Shown here: piece after piece, positions 25,796 to 34,056 of the stretch
How the letters are laid out: every line of letters begins with the position of its first letter
Position numbering within the stretch: position 1 is the stretch's first letter
Assembly (NCBI GenBank): GCA_040218535.1
Contig: JAVJRG010000005.1
Location: forward strand, 2,046,001-2,110,000
Direction of reading: 5' to 3'
DNA: 64,000 nt
Source of the DNA: Lacipirellulaceae bacterium
GTDB lineage: Bacteria; Planctomycetota; Planctomycetia; Pirellulales; Lacipirellulaceae
Made by a program: the position numbers and the translations under genes
Notes under the pieces: model-generated
Databases searched by the model: none
Seen by the model: the letters and a program-made list of their open reading frames with translations, nothing else
Told to the model about the DNA's origin: nothing

Positions 25796-27217
25796 ATGGC
25801 TTATCGATACACCTTACCGGTTTTCGCACTTCTCCTGGGTTGTTTCGCTGGCTCCGCGGCTGTTTCTGCGGAAGAAGCGGTTACATGGCGAACGAATCTT
25901 GACGCAGCAAAAATTGAGGCTGCTCAAAGCAATCGCCTAGTTCTGCTGCATTTCTACACGAAAAGCTGTGGCCCTTGCAGAAAGCTCGACAAGAACGTCT
26001 TCAGCCAACCGCAGATCGCCCAATCGATCGAGAAGAACTATGTGCCTGTGAAGGTCGATGCCGAGGCCTCGCCAGCGCTGCGTGGAGCCTTCCGTATCGA
26101 ACGCGTTCCGACCGAGGTGATCATCACTCCCGAAGGCAATCAAGTCGCCAGCATGGGCAGCCCAGCGAAAGCCGATGAGTACGTCGGTCGACTAGGCCAA
26201 GTCGCTAATCACTTCCGTCAAACGACTCAGCAATTGGTAAGAACCTCTCACCAGCAACCTGCTCAGGTGAATAACGCTTACGCGAACCTGCAAGTCGCTC
26301 AGCCGACGCCAACCGGACAACCAACTGCTTCTACGCCACAAGCTGGTTCAGTAGCACAGGTCACGCAGAATCCTTATGTCAGTAGCCAGCCTGCACAAGC
26401 TCGCACTCAGCCTGCAACCACCGCTTCGGTTGGAGGTCGTTACGCAACACCTCCTGCTCAAGCCACTCCAGCACAGGCTGCTCCCCAACCGACAGCGCAG
26501 CCAAGCGTGGCCCATGTACAACAGGCTCAGCGACAACGTGCACAGCCCCAAATGCCAGCGAACGCGATGCCCCAAAGCTACAAGCGGAATCCTGAGGCAG
26601 TAAATACACAGTCGTCTGCACAAGTAGTTGCATCTCAGGTTCCTACAAGTCCACAACAGAACCTTGCAGCCACCACGACTCCTGCAGATCAGGCGAACGC
26701 AACCTCAGCATCCCAGCAACCGGTTGCCCCTTTCGTCGACAGAAGGGTCACACCAACGGCAGACAACAGCATCACTCCCACGCCTCAAGGTTTCGCTGCG
26801 GCTGGCGCAGCCGCAGGCCAGAAGGCGGGAACCGCCCCACTAGGGTTCGATGGTTACTGTCCTGTATCGTTGAAGGACCACAAGAGATGGGTGAAGGGTA
26901 AAGTCGAGCATGGAGTTGTCCATCGCAATCGGCTCTATCTCTTCGCCAGCGACGAAGCACGCCAAAGGTTCTACTCCAATCCTGACAAGTTCAGCCCCGT
27001 GTTCTCAGGTTGCGATCCTGTGTTGATGCTCGAGCAGCAGCAGGAAGTGCCCGGTTCGCGGCAATACGGCTACAGCCACCGCGGGTCGTTCTATCTGTTC
27101 GCCAACAAGATCACGATGCAGAAATTCGCCCAGAATCCGGACGCCTACTCGCAGCAGGTTCGCCAAGCAATGACCACTATCGATAGTCTGCAAGGCGGCG
27201 GTACGATTCGGCGATAG
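25796..27217 (+). CDS. Secreted thioredoxin-fold protein with Gln/Ala/Pro linker and two YHS-like domains
   Basis: A 473-residue exported protein. The signal peptide (VFALLLGCFAGSAAVSAEE) is followed by a thioredoxin domain at about 30-140 with active site CGPC (LHFYTKSCGPCRKLDKNVF) and the cis-Pro loop ERVPTEVIIT. Residues about 145-345 are a low-complexity Gln/Ala/Pro/Thr linker. The C-terminal 120 residues hold two related modules (GYCPVSLKDHKRWVKG with RLYLFASDEARQRF, and YGYSHRGSFYLFANKI), which resemble YHS domains that often bind metal; the paired aromatic RxYLFA/SFYLFA strands show the duplication. It is likely a periplasmic redox or metal-handling protein of a planctomycete-typical kind. 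No partner gene is adjacent. Confidence 0.8.
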   Translation: MAYRYTLPVFALLLGCFAGSAAVSAEEAVTWRTNLDAAKIEAAQSNRLVLLHFYTKSCGPCRKLDKNVFSQPQIAQSIEKNYVPVKVDAEASPALRGAFRIERVPTEVIITPEGNQVASMGSPAKADEYVGRLGQVANHFRQTTQQLVRTSHQQPAQVNNAYANLQVAQPTPTGQPTASTPQAGSVAQVTQNPYVSSQPAQARTQPATTASVGGRYATPPAQATPAQAAPQPTAQPSVAHVQQAQRQRAQPQMPANAMPQSYKRNPEAVNTQSSAQVVASQVPTSPQQNLAATTTPADQANATSASQQPVAPFVDRRVTPTADNSITPTPQGFAAAGAAAGQKAGTAPLGFDGYCPVSLKDHKRWVKGKVEHGVVHRNRLYLFASDEARQRFYSNPDKFSPVFSGCDPVLMLEQQQEVPGSRQYGYSHRGSFYLFANKITMQKFAQNPDAYSQQVRQAMTTIDSLQGGGTIRR

Positions 27218-27365
27218 CCGTTTCTGGTCTCGCGATTCTTTCGTGGGGCAGAAAACAAGGGGATTGCGCGGTTAACTTGTCGAATCTTGAACCGCCAACT
27301 ACTCTTTCACTTAGCCTTTCCAGTCGACATGCCGTCGGCTAACTGGACCTAAGACTCAGTAATCC

Positions 27366-27390
27366 AGCCGGGTACCTCGAGAGCCCGGCT
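27366..27390. terminator. Hairpin downstream of thioredoxin-like gene
   Basis: AGCCGGG and CCCGGCT form a 7-bp stem around an 11-base loop. No T run follows, so it would be a weak intrinsic terminator at best; it could also be part of a dispersed repeat. Confidence 0.35.
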
Positions 27391-27653
27391 AACCTGAGAC
27401 GGCCAGACTGGAGAGGCTTTTTCTTTGCGCGCCAACCTGCCACGATACGGGTTTTCTTGTCGAAGCAGCTCTTTCTTGCTTTCTTGCTGAATTCTGACCA
27501 GAGGTTCGGGGCAGGGCCCCTTCTGAGAAATGAAGCATCCCCTCTGGAATCGCCTTGAAAGGGCCCGATATATCGATTTCTCTAGGCCTAAACACCTCAA
27601 CAAACCCTTACGTCGCGGTTCTCAACCAGATTCACGCGATTCTTTTCTGATTA

Positions 27654-27664
27654 CCCCCCCCCCC
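27654..27664 (+). repeat. Homopolymer C11 tract
   Basis: Eleven consecutive C residues seven bases upstream of a candidate -35 box. It is the longest mononucleotide run I noticed in the window. Confidence 0.8.
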
Positions 27665-27671
27665 GAAATTG

Positions 27672-27699
27672 TTGACAATCGACAGATCCCGTGCAAAAT
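27672..27699 (+). promoter_or_regulatory. Candidate sigma-70-type promoter
   Basis: TTGACA at 27672-27677 is a perfect -35 box; CAAAAT at 27694-27699 is a weak -10 after a 16-base spacer. It would give a leader of about 100 bases before the first PEP-CTERM gene, whose ribosome site is GGAGGGAAGTTCTA. Confidence 0.4.
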
Positions 27700-27806
27700 G
27701 GGTCGTGTGTAGCGAATTCCTAGAATCTGCCGTTCGGCACGTGGGGAATTCCTCAAAAAGCCTTTTCACAGCGATCTGTTACTTTTTTTCTTGGAGGGAA
27801 GTTCTA

Positions 27807-28487
27807 ATGAAGAAGTTGAGTTTTCTGAGCATCGCCACGGCTGTGGTTGTATGCTCCGCGGCAGTTTCACAAGCCGCGACGGTCACCATTGAGGCTCTTG
27901 ACCTACGCGGCACTGGTGTCTTCGGTCATGCCGACGCCACGCTGAATTCTGGTCCCGGCAATACCACTGCCGATCCCCTCGATTGGGATATCACTTACAA
28001 CAACTTAGATCTCGACGGCGATTCCACCGCCAACGATACCGTCAACTTCACCGTGCGTGCTTCTGGCGGTGCAGGCCAGCGTGCTTGGGGTCAAGGTGTC
28101 GATACTGGGTTCGGCAGCTTGAACGGCGTCACCTTCTCTGTGATCAATGTTTCTGGCACAACCACCGACGGTGGCAATGCCATCGTTTTCGACGGCTTTA
28201 CTGGCGGTGCTATTGGTGTAGGCGGTAACGGCGACCTTGATCGGAATGCGGAGATCAATGGACAGCTTGCGAGCGTCATGTCTCCTAGTACTGGCGGTTT
28301 CCAGTTTGTAATCGACGCTGTTGATTTCGCTCCGACAGCAACTGTACTGTACGACAACTCCGGCGGTACTTTTGGTGCTGTATCTGCTCGCCACCACGAC
28401 CTGCAGTTCAGTGCCGTACCTGAGCCGACTGCACTTATCCTTTTCGGTCTCGGAACGCTCGGCTTGGCAGCTAGCCGTCGTCGCTAA
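27807..28487 (+). CDS. PEP-CTERM sorting-domain protein
   Basis: A 226-residue exported protein. The start at 27807 follows a strong GGAGGG and gives a signal peptide (MKKLSFLSIATAVVVCSAAV, cleaved near SQA). The body is Gly/Asp/Thr-rich and beta-like (LDLRGTGVFGHADA, WDITYNNLDLDGDSTANDTV, GQGVDTGFGSLNG). The C-terminus is a PEP-CTERM signal: VPEPTALILFGLGTLGLAAS followed by RRR. Such proteins are exported and processed by an exosortase-type system to the surface or extracellular matrix. It is paralogous to the next gene over almost its whole length but lacks the dockerin-like segment. A hairpin terminator follows, so it is probably transcribed alone. Confidence 0.88.
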   Translation: MKKLSFLSIATAVVVCSAAVSQAATVTIEALDLRGTGVFGHADATLNSGPGNTTADPLDWDITYNNLDLDGDSTANDTVNFTVRASGGAGQRAWGQGVDTGFGSLNGVTFSVINVSGTTTDGGNAIVFDGFTGGAIGVGGNGDLDRNAEINGQLASVMSPSTGGFQFVIDAVDFAPTATVLYDNSGGTFGAVSARHHDLQFSAVPEPTALILFGLGTLGLAASRRR

Positions 28488-28518
28488 GAGACGCAAGCAG
28501 AATTGCTAACTAGAAACG

Positions 28519-28563
28519 CCCCCGCCGGGACGGCCACTGTGCCGGAACGGCGGGGATCGTTTT
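28519..28563 (+). terminator. Intrinsic-type terminator after first PEP-CTERM gene
   Basis: CCCCGCCG pairs with CGGCGGGG, with an inner GGC-CACTGT-GCC pairing, followed by a short T-rich tail (TCGTTTT). It begins about 32 bases after the stop codon. Confidence 0.7.
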
Positions 28564-28761
28564 ACCGCTGCGATTAGCCCGCAGCATCTGGGGCAGAGAG
28601 ATCAAAACAGCCCAGGCAAAGTAGGCCTGCACGGTTCAGAGCAGCTTGATCCACGGAATATCGGCGGATTCCTGTGTTAGGGTCGCCAACGTATCAACCA
28701 CGCTGGACTCTTTTGAAATTCAAACAAATTTCCGCAACCAAAATATTCTTAGGATAAACCC

Positions 28762-29697
28762 ATGTTCCTCAAAAAAATAACGATCGCCGCTTCAGCGGTG
28801 CTCATGTTGACTTGCACAGCGAATGCTCAAGTCATCATTGATGGCCTCGATATCCGCGGCACCGGTATCTTCGGCTTCGGTGACCAAGGTAGCCACCAGA
28901 CAAACGTTACTGCCTCTTCGTACAACGGTGGTGCTTTCCCTGGAGCTCCTCGCACCCCCAACGATCCTATTGATGTGACGATCACCTACCCAGGCCTCGA
29001 TTTGGATGGAGATGCCACTGCAAATGACGAAGTCACTTTCACCGTTAGGTGGCAAAAGGTCGATTTCGACAACGACGGAAACGAAGGCGGTTTCCTTGCT
29101 AGCTTCGGTCAAGGGATGGACACAGGCTTTGGAAGCTTGGGCGATATGCAGGTAAGTGTCATTGGCGTAACTGGTAAGACAACCGATAGCGACGATTTCA
29201 TCGTATTCGATGGTTTCACAGGCGCCACGCTTGGTGCAGGTGGCAACACAGGCGGCATTGATCGAAATGCTGAAGTCAATGGCACCTTGATCTCATTCAC
29301 CGCTGCAGAGACTGGGGCATTCCAGTTCTTCACCGAGAGCATTGATTTCGCCCCAACACCAATCCTAGAGATTGGTAATTCAGGCGACTCTGATTTCGAT
29401 GGGATGGGTGATGGCGGCGCTGGCAGCATCGTTGCCCGTGCCTATGACTTCCAATTTAGCACCTCGGAAGTCGATCCCGGTGTCGATGGCGACTTCGACG
29501 GCGACCTCGACGTGGATGGTGCGGACTTCTTGGGTTACCAAGTGAACGACTCCACCCAGATTCCTACCTGGGAAGCCAACTACGGCACGGGAACGTCACC
29601 ACCAGCCATCGCGAGCGTACCCGAGCCAAGCTCGCTCTTGATCTGCGTTCTCGGCGGCGTTGCTGCTCTGTCAACCACGCGTCGTCGTGGATGCTAG
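28762..29697 (+). CDS. PEP-CTERM protein with dockerin-like segment, paralogue of the preceding gene
   Basis: A 311-residue exported protein with signal peptide (ITIAASAVLMLTCTANAQ). The core repeats the neighbour's motifs: LDIRGTGIFGFGD, YPGLDLDGDATANDEVTFTV, GQGMDTGFGSLGDM, VFDGFTGATLGAGGNTGG. It differs by a Pro/Gly insertion near residue 45 and by a dockerin-like calcium-loop segment (DFDGDLDVDGADFLGYQ, then WEANYG) before the PEP-CTERM tail (VPEPSSLLICVLGGVAAL plus Arg-rich end). The same dockerin-plus-PEP layout occurs in the BNR_4 protein at 5580. AGGATAAACCC precedes the ATG. A tandem duplication with gain or loss of the dockerin part is the simplest history. Confidence 0.88.
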   Translation: MFLKKITIAASAVLMLTCTANAQVIIDGLDIRGTGIFGFGDQGSHQTNVTASSYNGGAFPGAPRTPNDPIDVTITYPGLDLDGDATANDEVTFTVRWQKVDFDNDGNEGGFLASFGQGMDTGFGSLGDMQVSVIGVTGKTTDSDDFIVFDGFTGATLGAGGNTGGIDRNAEVNGTLISFTAAETGAFQFFTESIDFAPTPILEIGNSGDSDFDGMGDGGAGSIVARAYDFQFSTSEVDPGVDGDFDGDLDVDGADFLGYQVNDSTQIPTWEANYGTGTSPPAIASVPEPSSLLICVLGGVAALSTTRRRGC

Positions 29698-29722
29698 TTA
29701 AGCAATTAGTAGAAATGAGTCC

Positions 29723-29750
29723 ACCTCCTCCCGTACATGCGGGAGGAGGT
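29723..29750 (+). terminator. First of two tandem hairpins after second PEP-CTERM gene
   Basis: A perfect 11-bp stem (ACCTCCTCCCG with CGGGAGGAGGT) around loop TACATG, 25 bases after the stop. There is no T run; it lies just before a full terminator. The loop-distal strand contains GGGAGGAGG, an anti-Shine-Dalgarno-like and SD-like pair. Confidence 0.6.
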
Positions 29751-29755
29751 ATTCA

Positions 29756-29783
29756 GGAGCCGCGGGGCAGCGGCTCCTTTTTT
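29756..29783 (+). terminator. Rho-independent terminator
   Basis: GGAGCCGC pairs with GCGGCTCC (8 bp) around GGGGCA, immediately followed by six T. This is the cleanest intrinsic terminator in the window and separates the PEP-CTERM pair from the DUF1559 gene 35 bases downstream. Confidence 0.9.
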
Positions 29784-29818
29784 CATAAATCCCCTACGGT
29801 CTAGGGAGAACCGGTTCT

Positions 29819-30910
29819 ATGGCTAAGGAACATTTGAGGCCAACACGTCACTTAGAGCGATCTGCTTTCACTTTGGTCGAACTGCTGGTCGTGATCGCCA
29901 TTATTGGTGTACTCGTAGGCTTGCTGCTGCCGGCTGTTCAAGCGGCACGCGAAGCTGCTCGCCGCAATCAGTGCTTGAACAACGTCAAGCAAGTTGCCCT
30001 GGCCGAATTGAACTACGAATCGGCAAACGGCGTTTTCACGCCCGCGGGACGCACCAACTACGACACACCGTGTGACGAGAACAATCCGGGCAATATTTCT
30101 TCTCCTCCTCCCCAGCGGAAGTATCCGAACGGCTGCGGCGGTCCACCGTGGACCGTGTTGATTCTTCCCTTCATGGAGCAAACCTCCCTCTTTGATCGGT
30201 TTCATCTGGACACGGGGTTTGTGCCCTTAAAGGACCTCACCGATTCAAGACAGTGTGGAAGTAGCCAGAAGAACTTGGACAATTACGCAGCCCAACTGTC
30301 ACCCGCATCGTTTCTGCACTGCCCGAGCGATCCTTTCGCGATCGATCAGCCAACGGTCAGCTGCTACAGCATCTGCCAAGGCGGGGGGCCCAACGACACG
30401 AACACGAGCACCCTCGAATACGAACAGAACTTAGGGGCCAGGTGTTGGGGCGGTGGTGGCTCACGATTCTTCCTGGCGAACTACACCAACGGCATTGCCT
30501 ACGGGAATTCGGAGATCGGTTTTGGCGAGATTACTGATGGTTCCACGAATACACTTTTGATCGGCGAGAATAAGCTGCACTTTCTAGCCAACACACAGGG
30601 TGGTCGACCAGAACGCTATTCTCTCTGGTCCTCCTCAGTCAATGAGTCCACCGGGTTTGGAGTTCCCCTTACCGCCTTTGCAGCGTCAAACGGAATCAAT
30701 GCCGATGGTCGCACGGCAGGGCTGATGTACATCGACTGGATCCTTCAGGGCTGGCGCTGCATCAATGCGGGCAGCTTCCATCCGGGCGGGGCAACGTTTG
30801 CCATGGCCGACGGCTCAGTCCATTTCCTCTCTGAAGACATGGATCTCGAACTATATCGCTCGCTTGGCCGTCGTGCCGATGAGCAACCAACCGGCTCGTT
30901 CTTGGAGTAA
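29819..30910 (+). CDS. DUF1559 pseudopilin-like protein
   Basis: A 363-residue protein. The N-terminus has the pseudopilin helix ([20 protein letters not shown], at about residues 16-35) and [16 protein letters not shown]. The outer domain includes TVLILPFMEQ, FLHCPSDPF, GEITDGSTNTLLIGENK and the C-terminal H-x9-DG motif as HPGGATFAMADGSVHFLSED. All family hallmarks are present and the length is typical. The downstream small lipoprotein starts six bases after its stop, a pairing seen repeatedly in planctomycetes. Function is unknown; it is probably anchored in the cytoplasmic membrane with the main domain outside. Confidence 0.95.
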   Translation: MAKEHLRPTRHLERSAFTLVELLVVIAIIGVLVGLLLPAVQAAREAARRNQCLNNVKQVALAELNYESANGVFTPAGRTNYDTPCDENNPGNISSPPPQRKYPNGCGGPPWTVLILPFMEQTSLFDRFHLDTGFVPLKDLTDSRQCGSSQKNLDNYAAQLSPASFLHCPSDPFAIDQPTVSCYSICQGGGPNDTNTSTLEYEQNLGARCWGGGGSRFFLANYTNGIAYGNSEIGFGEITDGSTNTLLIGENKLHFLANTQGGRPERYSLWSSSVNESTGFGVPLTAFAASNGINADGRTAGLMYIDWILQGWRCINAGSFHPGGATFAMADGSVHFLSEDMDLELYRSLGRRADEQPTGSFLE

Positions 30911-30916
30911 TAAAGA

Positions 30917-31318
30917 ATGGATTCACGATACTTAGCAGGCATGCTCGCAATCGCGTTGGTCGTCACGCTCGGGTGTGGGGGAGGCTCGGGTGTCGAACGC
31001 AACACGATCACTGGAACCGTGACCTACGAAGGGAAACCCGTTCCGCACGGCAAGATTCGATTTGAACCAGATCGTGAGAAAGGAGGCAGCGGCCCTCAAG
31101 GCTTAGCAGTCATCACCGATGGCGAGTATTCCACTGACGATCTCGCTGGCAAGGGAGTGGTCTCAGGCCCGATGAAAGTCGCCATCGAGGGCTACCCCAG
31201 CAAAGAGCCAATGATTCCGCTGATGTTTCCAATCTATCGAGACACAATCGATGTCTCGCCTGATAATCTTGTCTTTGATTTCTCGATTTCGAAGCAACCA
31301 AAGCAGGAAGAGAACTAG
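30917..31318 (+). CDS. Small lipoprotein with transthyretin/carboxypeptidase-regulatory-like fold
   Basis: A 133-residue protein with a lipoprotein signal: hydrophobic MLAIALVVTLGC with the lipobox Cys at about residue 20, then GGGSG. The rest is a single beta-sandwich module (TITGTVTYEGKPVPHGKIRF), the form common in small planctomycete lipoproteins that follow DUF1559 genes. The six-base gap and shared strand indicate one operon and perhaps one complex. No enzymatic residues are visible. Confidence 0.85.
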   Translation: MDSRYLAGMLAIALVVTLGCGGGSGVERNTITGTVTYEGKPVPHGKIRFEPDREKGGSGPQGLAVITDGEYSTDDLAGKGVVSGPMKVAIEGYPSKEPMIPLMFPIYRDTIDVSPDNLVFDFSISKQPKQEEN

Positions 31319-31361
31319 CTGAACCTAGTGCCTTGTGAGGTGCCTGCGAGGCAGCCTGACA

Positions 31362-32063
31362 CTACTCAGGCTTGTCCTGCTTGAGCGTCCGTTGGAGTCG
31401 GATCACTTGAGCACGGACTTCTTCCATGCTGGGATTCAGCCGCAGAGTCCGGCGGAAGCTTTCCAAGGCGGATAGAAGGTTTCCCTGCGAGAGATACGCG
31501 TGCCCCATGATCGAGGCGGCCTGGAAGTGATAGGCGTTAATCTCGAGGGCCTGATGGCAGTCGCGGACGGCCGCGTCGAATTGGCCAAGGTGGTAGTAGG
31601 CGACCCCGCGTTGGTACCAGGCTTGGGCGATCCAGGGAGTTTGCTGGATAAGTTTCGCTGCTAGTTTGGCCGCCTGGTCGTAGTCGCGGTCGTCGAGCTG
31701 CTCTTCGATGGCCACGAGCATCCGTTGGTCTGCGGCAGCCCCGACACGCATCCAAAGTCGGCGGATCGCTTGCTCGGCCAAAGTTCGGACCCCGCGGTCT
31801 GAATCGGCGAGAGCACATCCTACAACGTTATTCGACGTGTAGCTTGCTAGGCGACCCAAAGCCAGAATTGCAGCTCGGCGAGAGGAGCGGTGCCCCTCAA
31901 GGGCTAGTCGTTCCAACGTGCCAACGAAGTAACGACGCGAAGTCAGCCTCACAAAGGCAGTGATATCCTGGTCAACAAGGTATTGCTCGTACCATTCGAC
32001 TAGCAGCGGCCCAGGGTGAAAATCCCCGGCCTGATAGTCTTCGGATTGGTATTCGTTATCCAC
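31362..32063 (-). CDS. HEAT-like and TPR repeat protein
   Basis: A 233-residue soluble protein with no signal peptide. The first half contains HEAT-like helical repeats (SSRRAAILALGRLAS, VRTLAEQAIRRLW). The second half has two to three TPRs (AWYQRGVAYYHLGQFDAAVR, ASIMGHAYLSQGNLLSALES, FRRTLRLNPSMEEV). Such scaffolds mediate protein contacts; a specific role cannot be read. It converges with the lipoprotein gene and diverges from the secretin-like gene. Confidence 0.8.
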   Translation of the reverse strand: MDNEYQSEDYQAGDFHPGPLLVEWYEQYLVDQDITAFVRLTSRRYFVGTLERLALEGHRSSRRAAILALGRLASYTSNNVVGCALADSDRGVRTLAEQAIRRLWMRVGAAADQRMLVAIEEQLDDRDYDQAAKLAAKLIQQTPWIAQAWYQRGVAYYHLGQFDAAVRDCHQALEINAYHFQAASIMGHAYLSQGNLLSALESFRRTLRLNPSMEEVRAQVIRLQRTLKQDKPE

Positions 32064-32203
32064 GGAATAACTCGATCGATTCTGCCGTCTGCACTTTGAT
32101 TTTGTGATTGATATCTACCGATTCTAATTGCAGGATTCACGCTCTCAACGGAAAATGATCGGAGGTCTCGACTTTGCACGACTTTCGCCCAACTGAACAG
32201 AAA

Positions 32204-33337
32204 ATGCTTGACACGTATCGCCAGCGAAGCTTCGCCATCGCGTCTCTTGCGGCGTTGCTATTCTGCAACATGGCAACGTCGAGCATCGATGCAGCCGACT
32301 GGCACGGCACCAAATCGTTGCGAGCAAAGCTAAATCGTTCCGTGACGCTGCTCTGGCAAGGGCAACAACTTCGCAAGTCGCTGGATACGATTCAAGCAGC
32401 TTATGACGTCGATATCTGGCTCGACCGACGCCTCGACCCACGACAGACTTTTGATCTAGAGATCACCGACCAACCGCTGCGAGAGGTCTTCGAGGAACTT
32501 ACAGAGCAGTGCAAAGCTGGCTACCAAGTTTATGGGGATCTGATTTATGTAGGGCCGAAGGAGTCAGCCAATCAGTTCGCAACGCTGATGGCTTTGGCTC
32601 GGGAGCGGCTCAACATCTGTCCTGCAAAAGTCCAGCGACGCTGGCTCGGTCGGTATGAGCTCGGATGGCAGTCTCCCGCGGAGCCCTCCTTACTACTTGG
32701 AGAATTGGCAGCCCACTGCAAAGGAGAGTTGGTTACAAACAACCTGGTGCCGCACGATCTTTGGCGAGCTGGGAAGGCTCCTGATCTACGTGCCTACGAA
32801 CTGGCAACGTTGTGGTTGCTTAGCTTCGAACGACAGGCAGTCTTCGATCCGAAAACTGGCAATCTCATCATTGAGAAACTACGAAGCCCCGTTGCCGTAA
32901 AACAGTCCTACGAATCAAGCGAGAAGCTGCTGACCTTCCTTGAGACCAATCCACCAACCGCAACCCAACGCTCGGGCGAAGAGATCAGCGTCTTTAGTAC
33001 GGTCGAGTATCATCACGCGCTTGCCGAGCATCTGCACGGAAAAAGTCCGTCACAGAATTCCCCTGCCGGCACGAAAGAAAGTTCGCCCCGGGGACCAAAG
33101 CAACTCGTATTCACGCTGAAGATTGAGAATCAACCTGTAGGTGCCGTCACAGATCAATTGGCGAAACAGCTCAAGCTAACCGTAACTTGGGCCGCGGAGA
33201 CCAAGCCACTACGCAATCAGCTTGTCAGTTGCCAAGTTCGCGACGCATCGCTTGAAGAACTTCTGGCGACGGTCCTTGCGCCGGCGAAGCTGAAAGCAAC
33301 TCAAAATAAAGATGGTTACCGCATCACCAAGCAGTGA
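32204..33337 (+). CDS. Exported protein with secretin/TonB short N-terminal (STN)-like domains
   Basis: A 377-residue protein with a signal peptide (SFAIASLAALLFCNMATSSI). I prefer the ATG at 32204 over a TTG at 32174. Near residues 50-105 an STN-like module is visible (LDTIQAAYDVDIWLDRRLDP, FDLEITDQPLREVFEELTEQ). A second copy is at the C-terminus (ENQPVGAVTDQLAKQLKLTV, SLEELLATVLAPAKL). STN domains occur in secretins and TonB receptors; here there is no channel domain, so it may be an adaptor or stand-alone periplasmic protein. The planctomycete family is uncharacterised. Confidence 0.7.
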   Translation: MLDTYRQRSFAIASLAALLFCNMATSSIDAADWHGTKSLRAKLNRSVTLLWQGQQLRKSLDTIQAAYDVDIWLDRRLDPRQTFDLEITDQPLREVFEELTEQCKAGYQVYGDLIYVGPKESANQFATLMALARERLNICPAKVQRRWLGRYELGWQSPAEPSLLLGELAAHCKGELVTNNLVPHDLWRAGKAPDLRAYELATLWLLSFERQAVFDPKTGNLIIEKLRSPVAVKQSYESSEKLLTFLETNPPTATQRSGEEISVFSTVEYHHALAEHLHGKSPSQNSPAGTKESSPRGPKQLVFTLKIENQPVGAVTDQLAKQLKLTVTWAAETKPLRNQLVSCQVRDASLEELLATVLAPAKLKATQNKDGYRITKQ

Positions 33338-33341
33338 CCAA

Positions 33342-33644
33342 CTAACTCATGATCCGCCCGAGTTGCTCTTTCATCTCGGTCTCGATCTTGCCCTTAAACA
33401 TCGCAGCCGCGAAGGGAAGGTCCCCGGTGACTTTTAGGGCCTCTTCCTCAACCGTCATTTCGCCAGCGATCTTGATGCCGAGGGTTTTGAAGCCGAAAGA
33501 TAGCGTGTTGTCGTCCCAGCTTTGCTCCATATCTTTGACTTGATCTTGGAACTTCGCCTTCATGGATTCGGCAAACCGCTCGAGGCGAGATTTCGCTTCT
33601 TCAACGGAATAGTTATGGGGGATCGTCAGGTTGAACTTCGGCAC
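33342..33644 (-). CDS. Polyhydroxyalkanoate-granule-region-type small protein
   Basis: A 100-residue protein starting with GTG at 33644 (VPKFNLTIPHNYSVEEAKSR). The frame stays open upstream to 34073, but that part is low-complexity Ser/Arg text overlapping another gene and is not protein-like, so I reject the long form. The body (FGFKTLGIKIAGEMTVEEE, VTGDLPFAAAMFKGKIE) matches the PHA_gran_rgn family named from PHA gene regions, whose function is not settled. Its stop is four bases from the convergent secretin-like gene's stop. Confidence 0.75.
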   Translation of the reverse strand: MPKFNLTIPHNYSVEEAKSRLERFAESMKAKFQDQVKDMEQSWDDNTLSFGFKTLGIKIAGEMTVEEEALKVTGDLPFAAAMFKGKIETEMKEQLGRIMS

Positions 33645-33723
33645 AATGGTCTCGCACGGCTGAGGGAATGAGGTTACGAGTCTGCGAAAAAGAACGGCCC
33701 ATTGATGAATGACACCGCACCGC

Positions 33724-33924
33724 CTACTCTTCTTCCTCATCGTAATCGATCCGGTCCGATCCGTGCCAGAGTGGTAGCCCGGCTCGAACTCGCTGGGCGA
33801 GGACCTCGAGCTTTTCATCGGACCCAGGCATGGCCTTCGTACTGTTGAATTTTTCTTCGGGGATCTCGCTAGGCTCGAAGTCCCACTGCCCCTCTTTGAT
33901 TGCGTCGAGAACCGAATTCGGCAC
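33724..33924 (-). CDS. Small conserved planctomycete protein
   Basis: A 66-residue acidic-tailed protein (VLDAIKEGQWDFEPSEIPEE, AMPGSDEKLEVLAQRVRAGL, PLWHGSDRIDYDEEEE). The pattern DAIKxGxWDFEP followed by AMPGSxEKL and GLPLWH is one I recognise as recurring in planctomycete genomes, without known function. It is cytoplasmic with no membrane segment. It lies between the PHA-region gene and mfnB on the same strand. Confidence 0.7.
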   Translation of the reverse strand: MPNSVLDAIKEGQWDFEPSEIPEEKFNSTKAMPGSDEKLEVLAQRVRAGLPLWHGSDRIDYDEEEE

Positions 33925-34056
33925 GGCAAACCTCCCACCAAGCGTGCAAGTGAACAGGACGAAATGCGTGTGCTCAGCATACCGCTAGCACCAGACCATC
34001 TAACCGTGAGTATCAGGTTATAGAGGCCGATGTCAAGAAAATTACGGCCCAGCAAG

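Larger units (their letters stand above)
27218..27806. other. Gene-free region upstream of PEP-CTERM pair
   Basis: About 590 bases without a supportable gene. It contains a hairpin (27366-27390), an 11-base run of C (27654-27664) and a candidate promoter (27672-27699), each listed separately. Confidence 0.6.
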
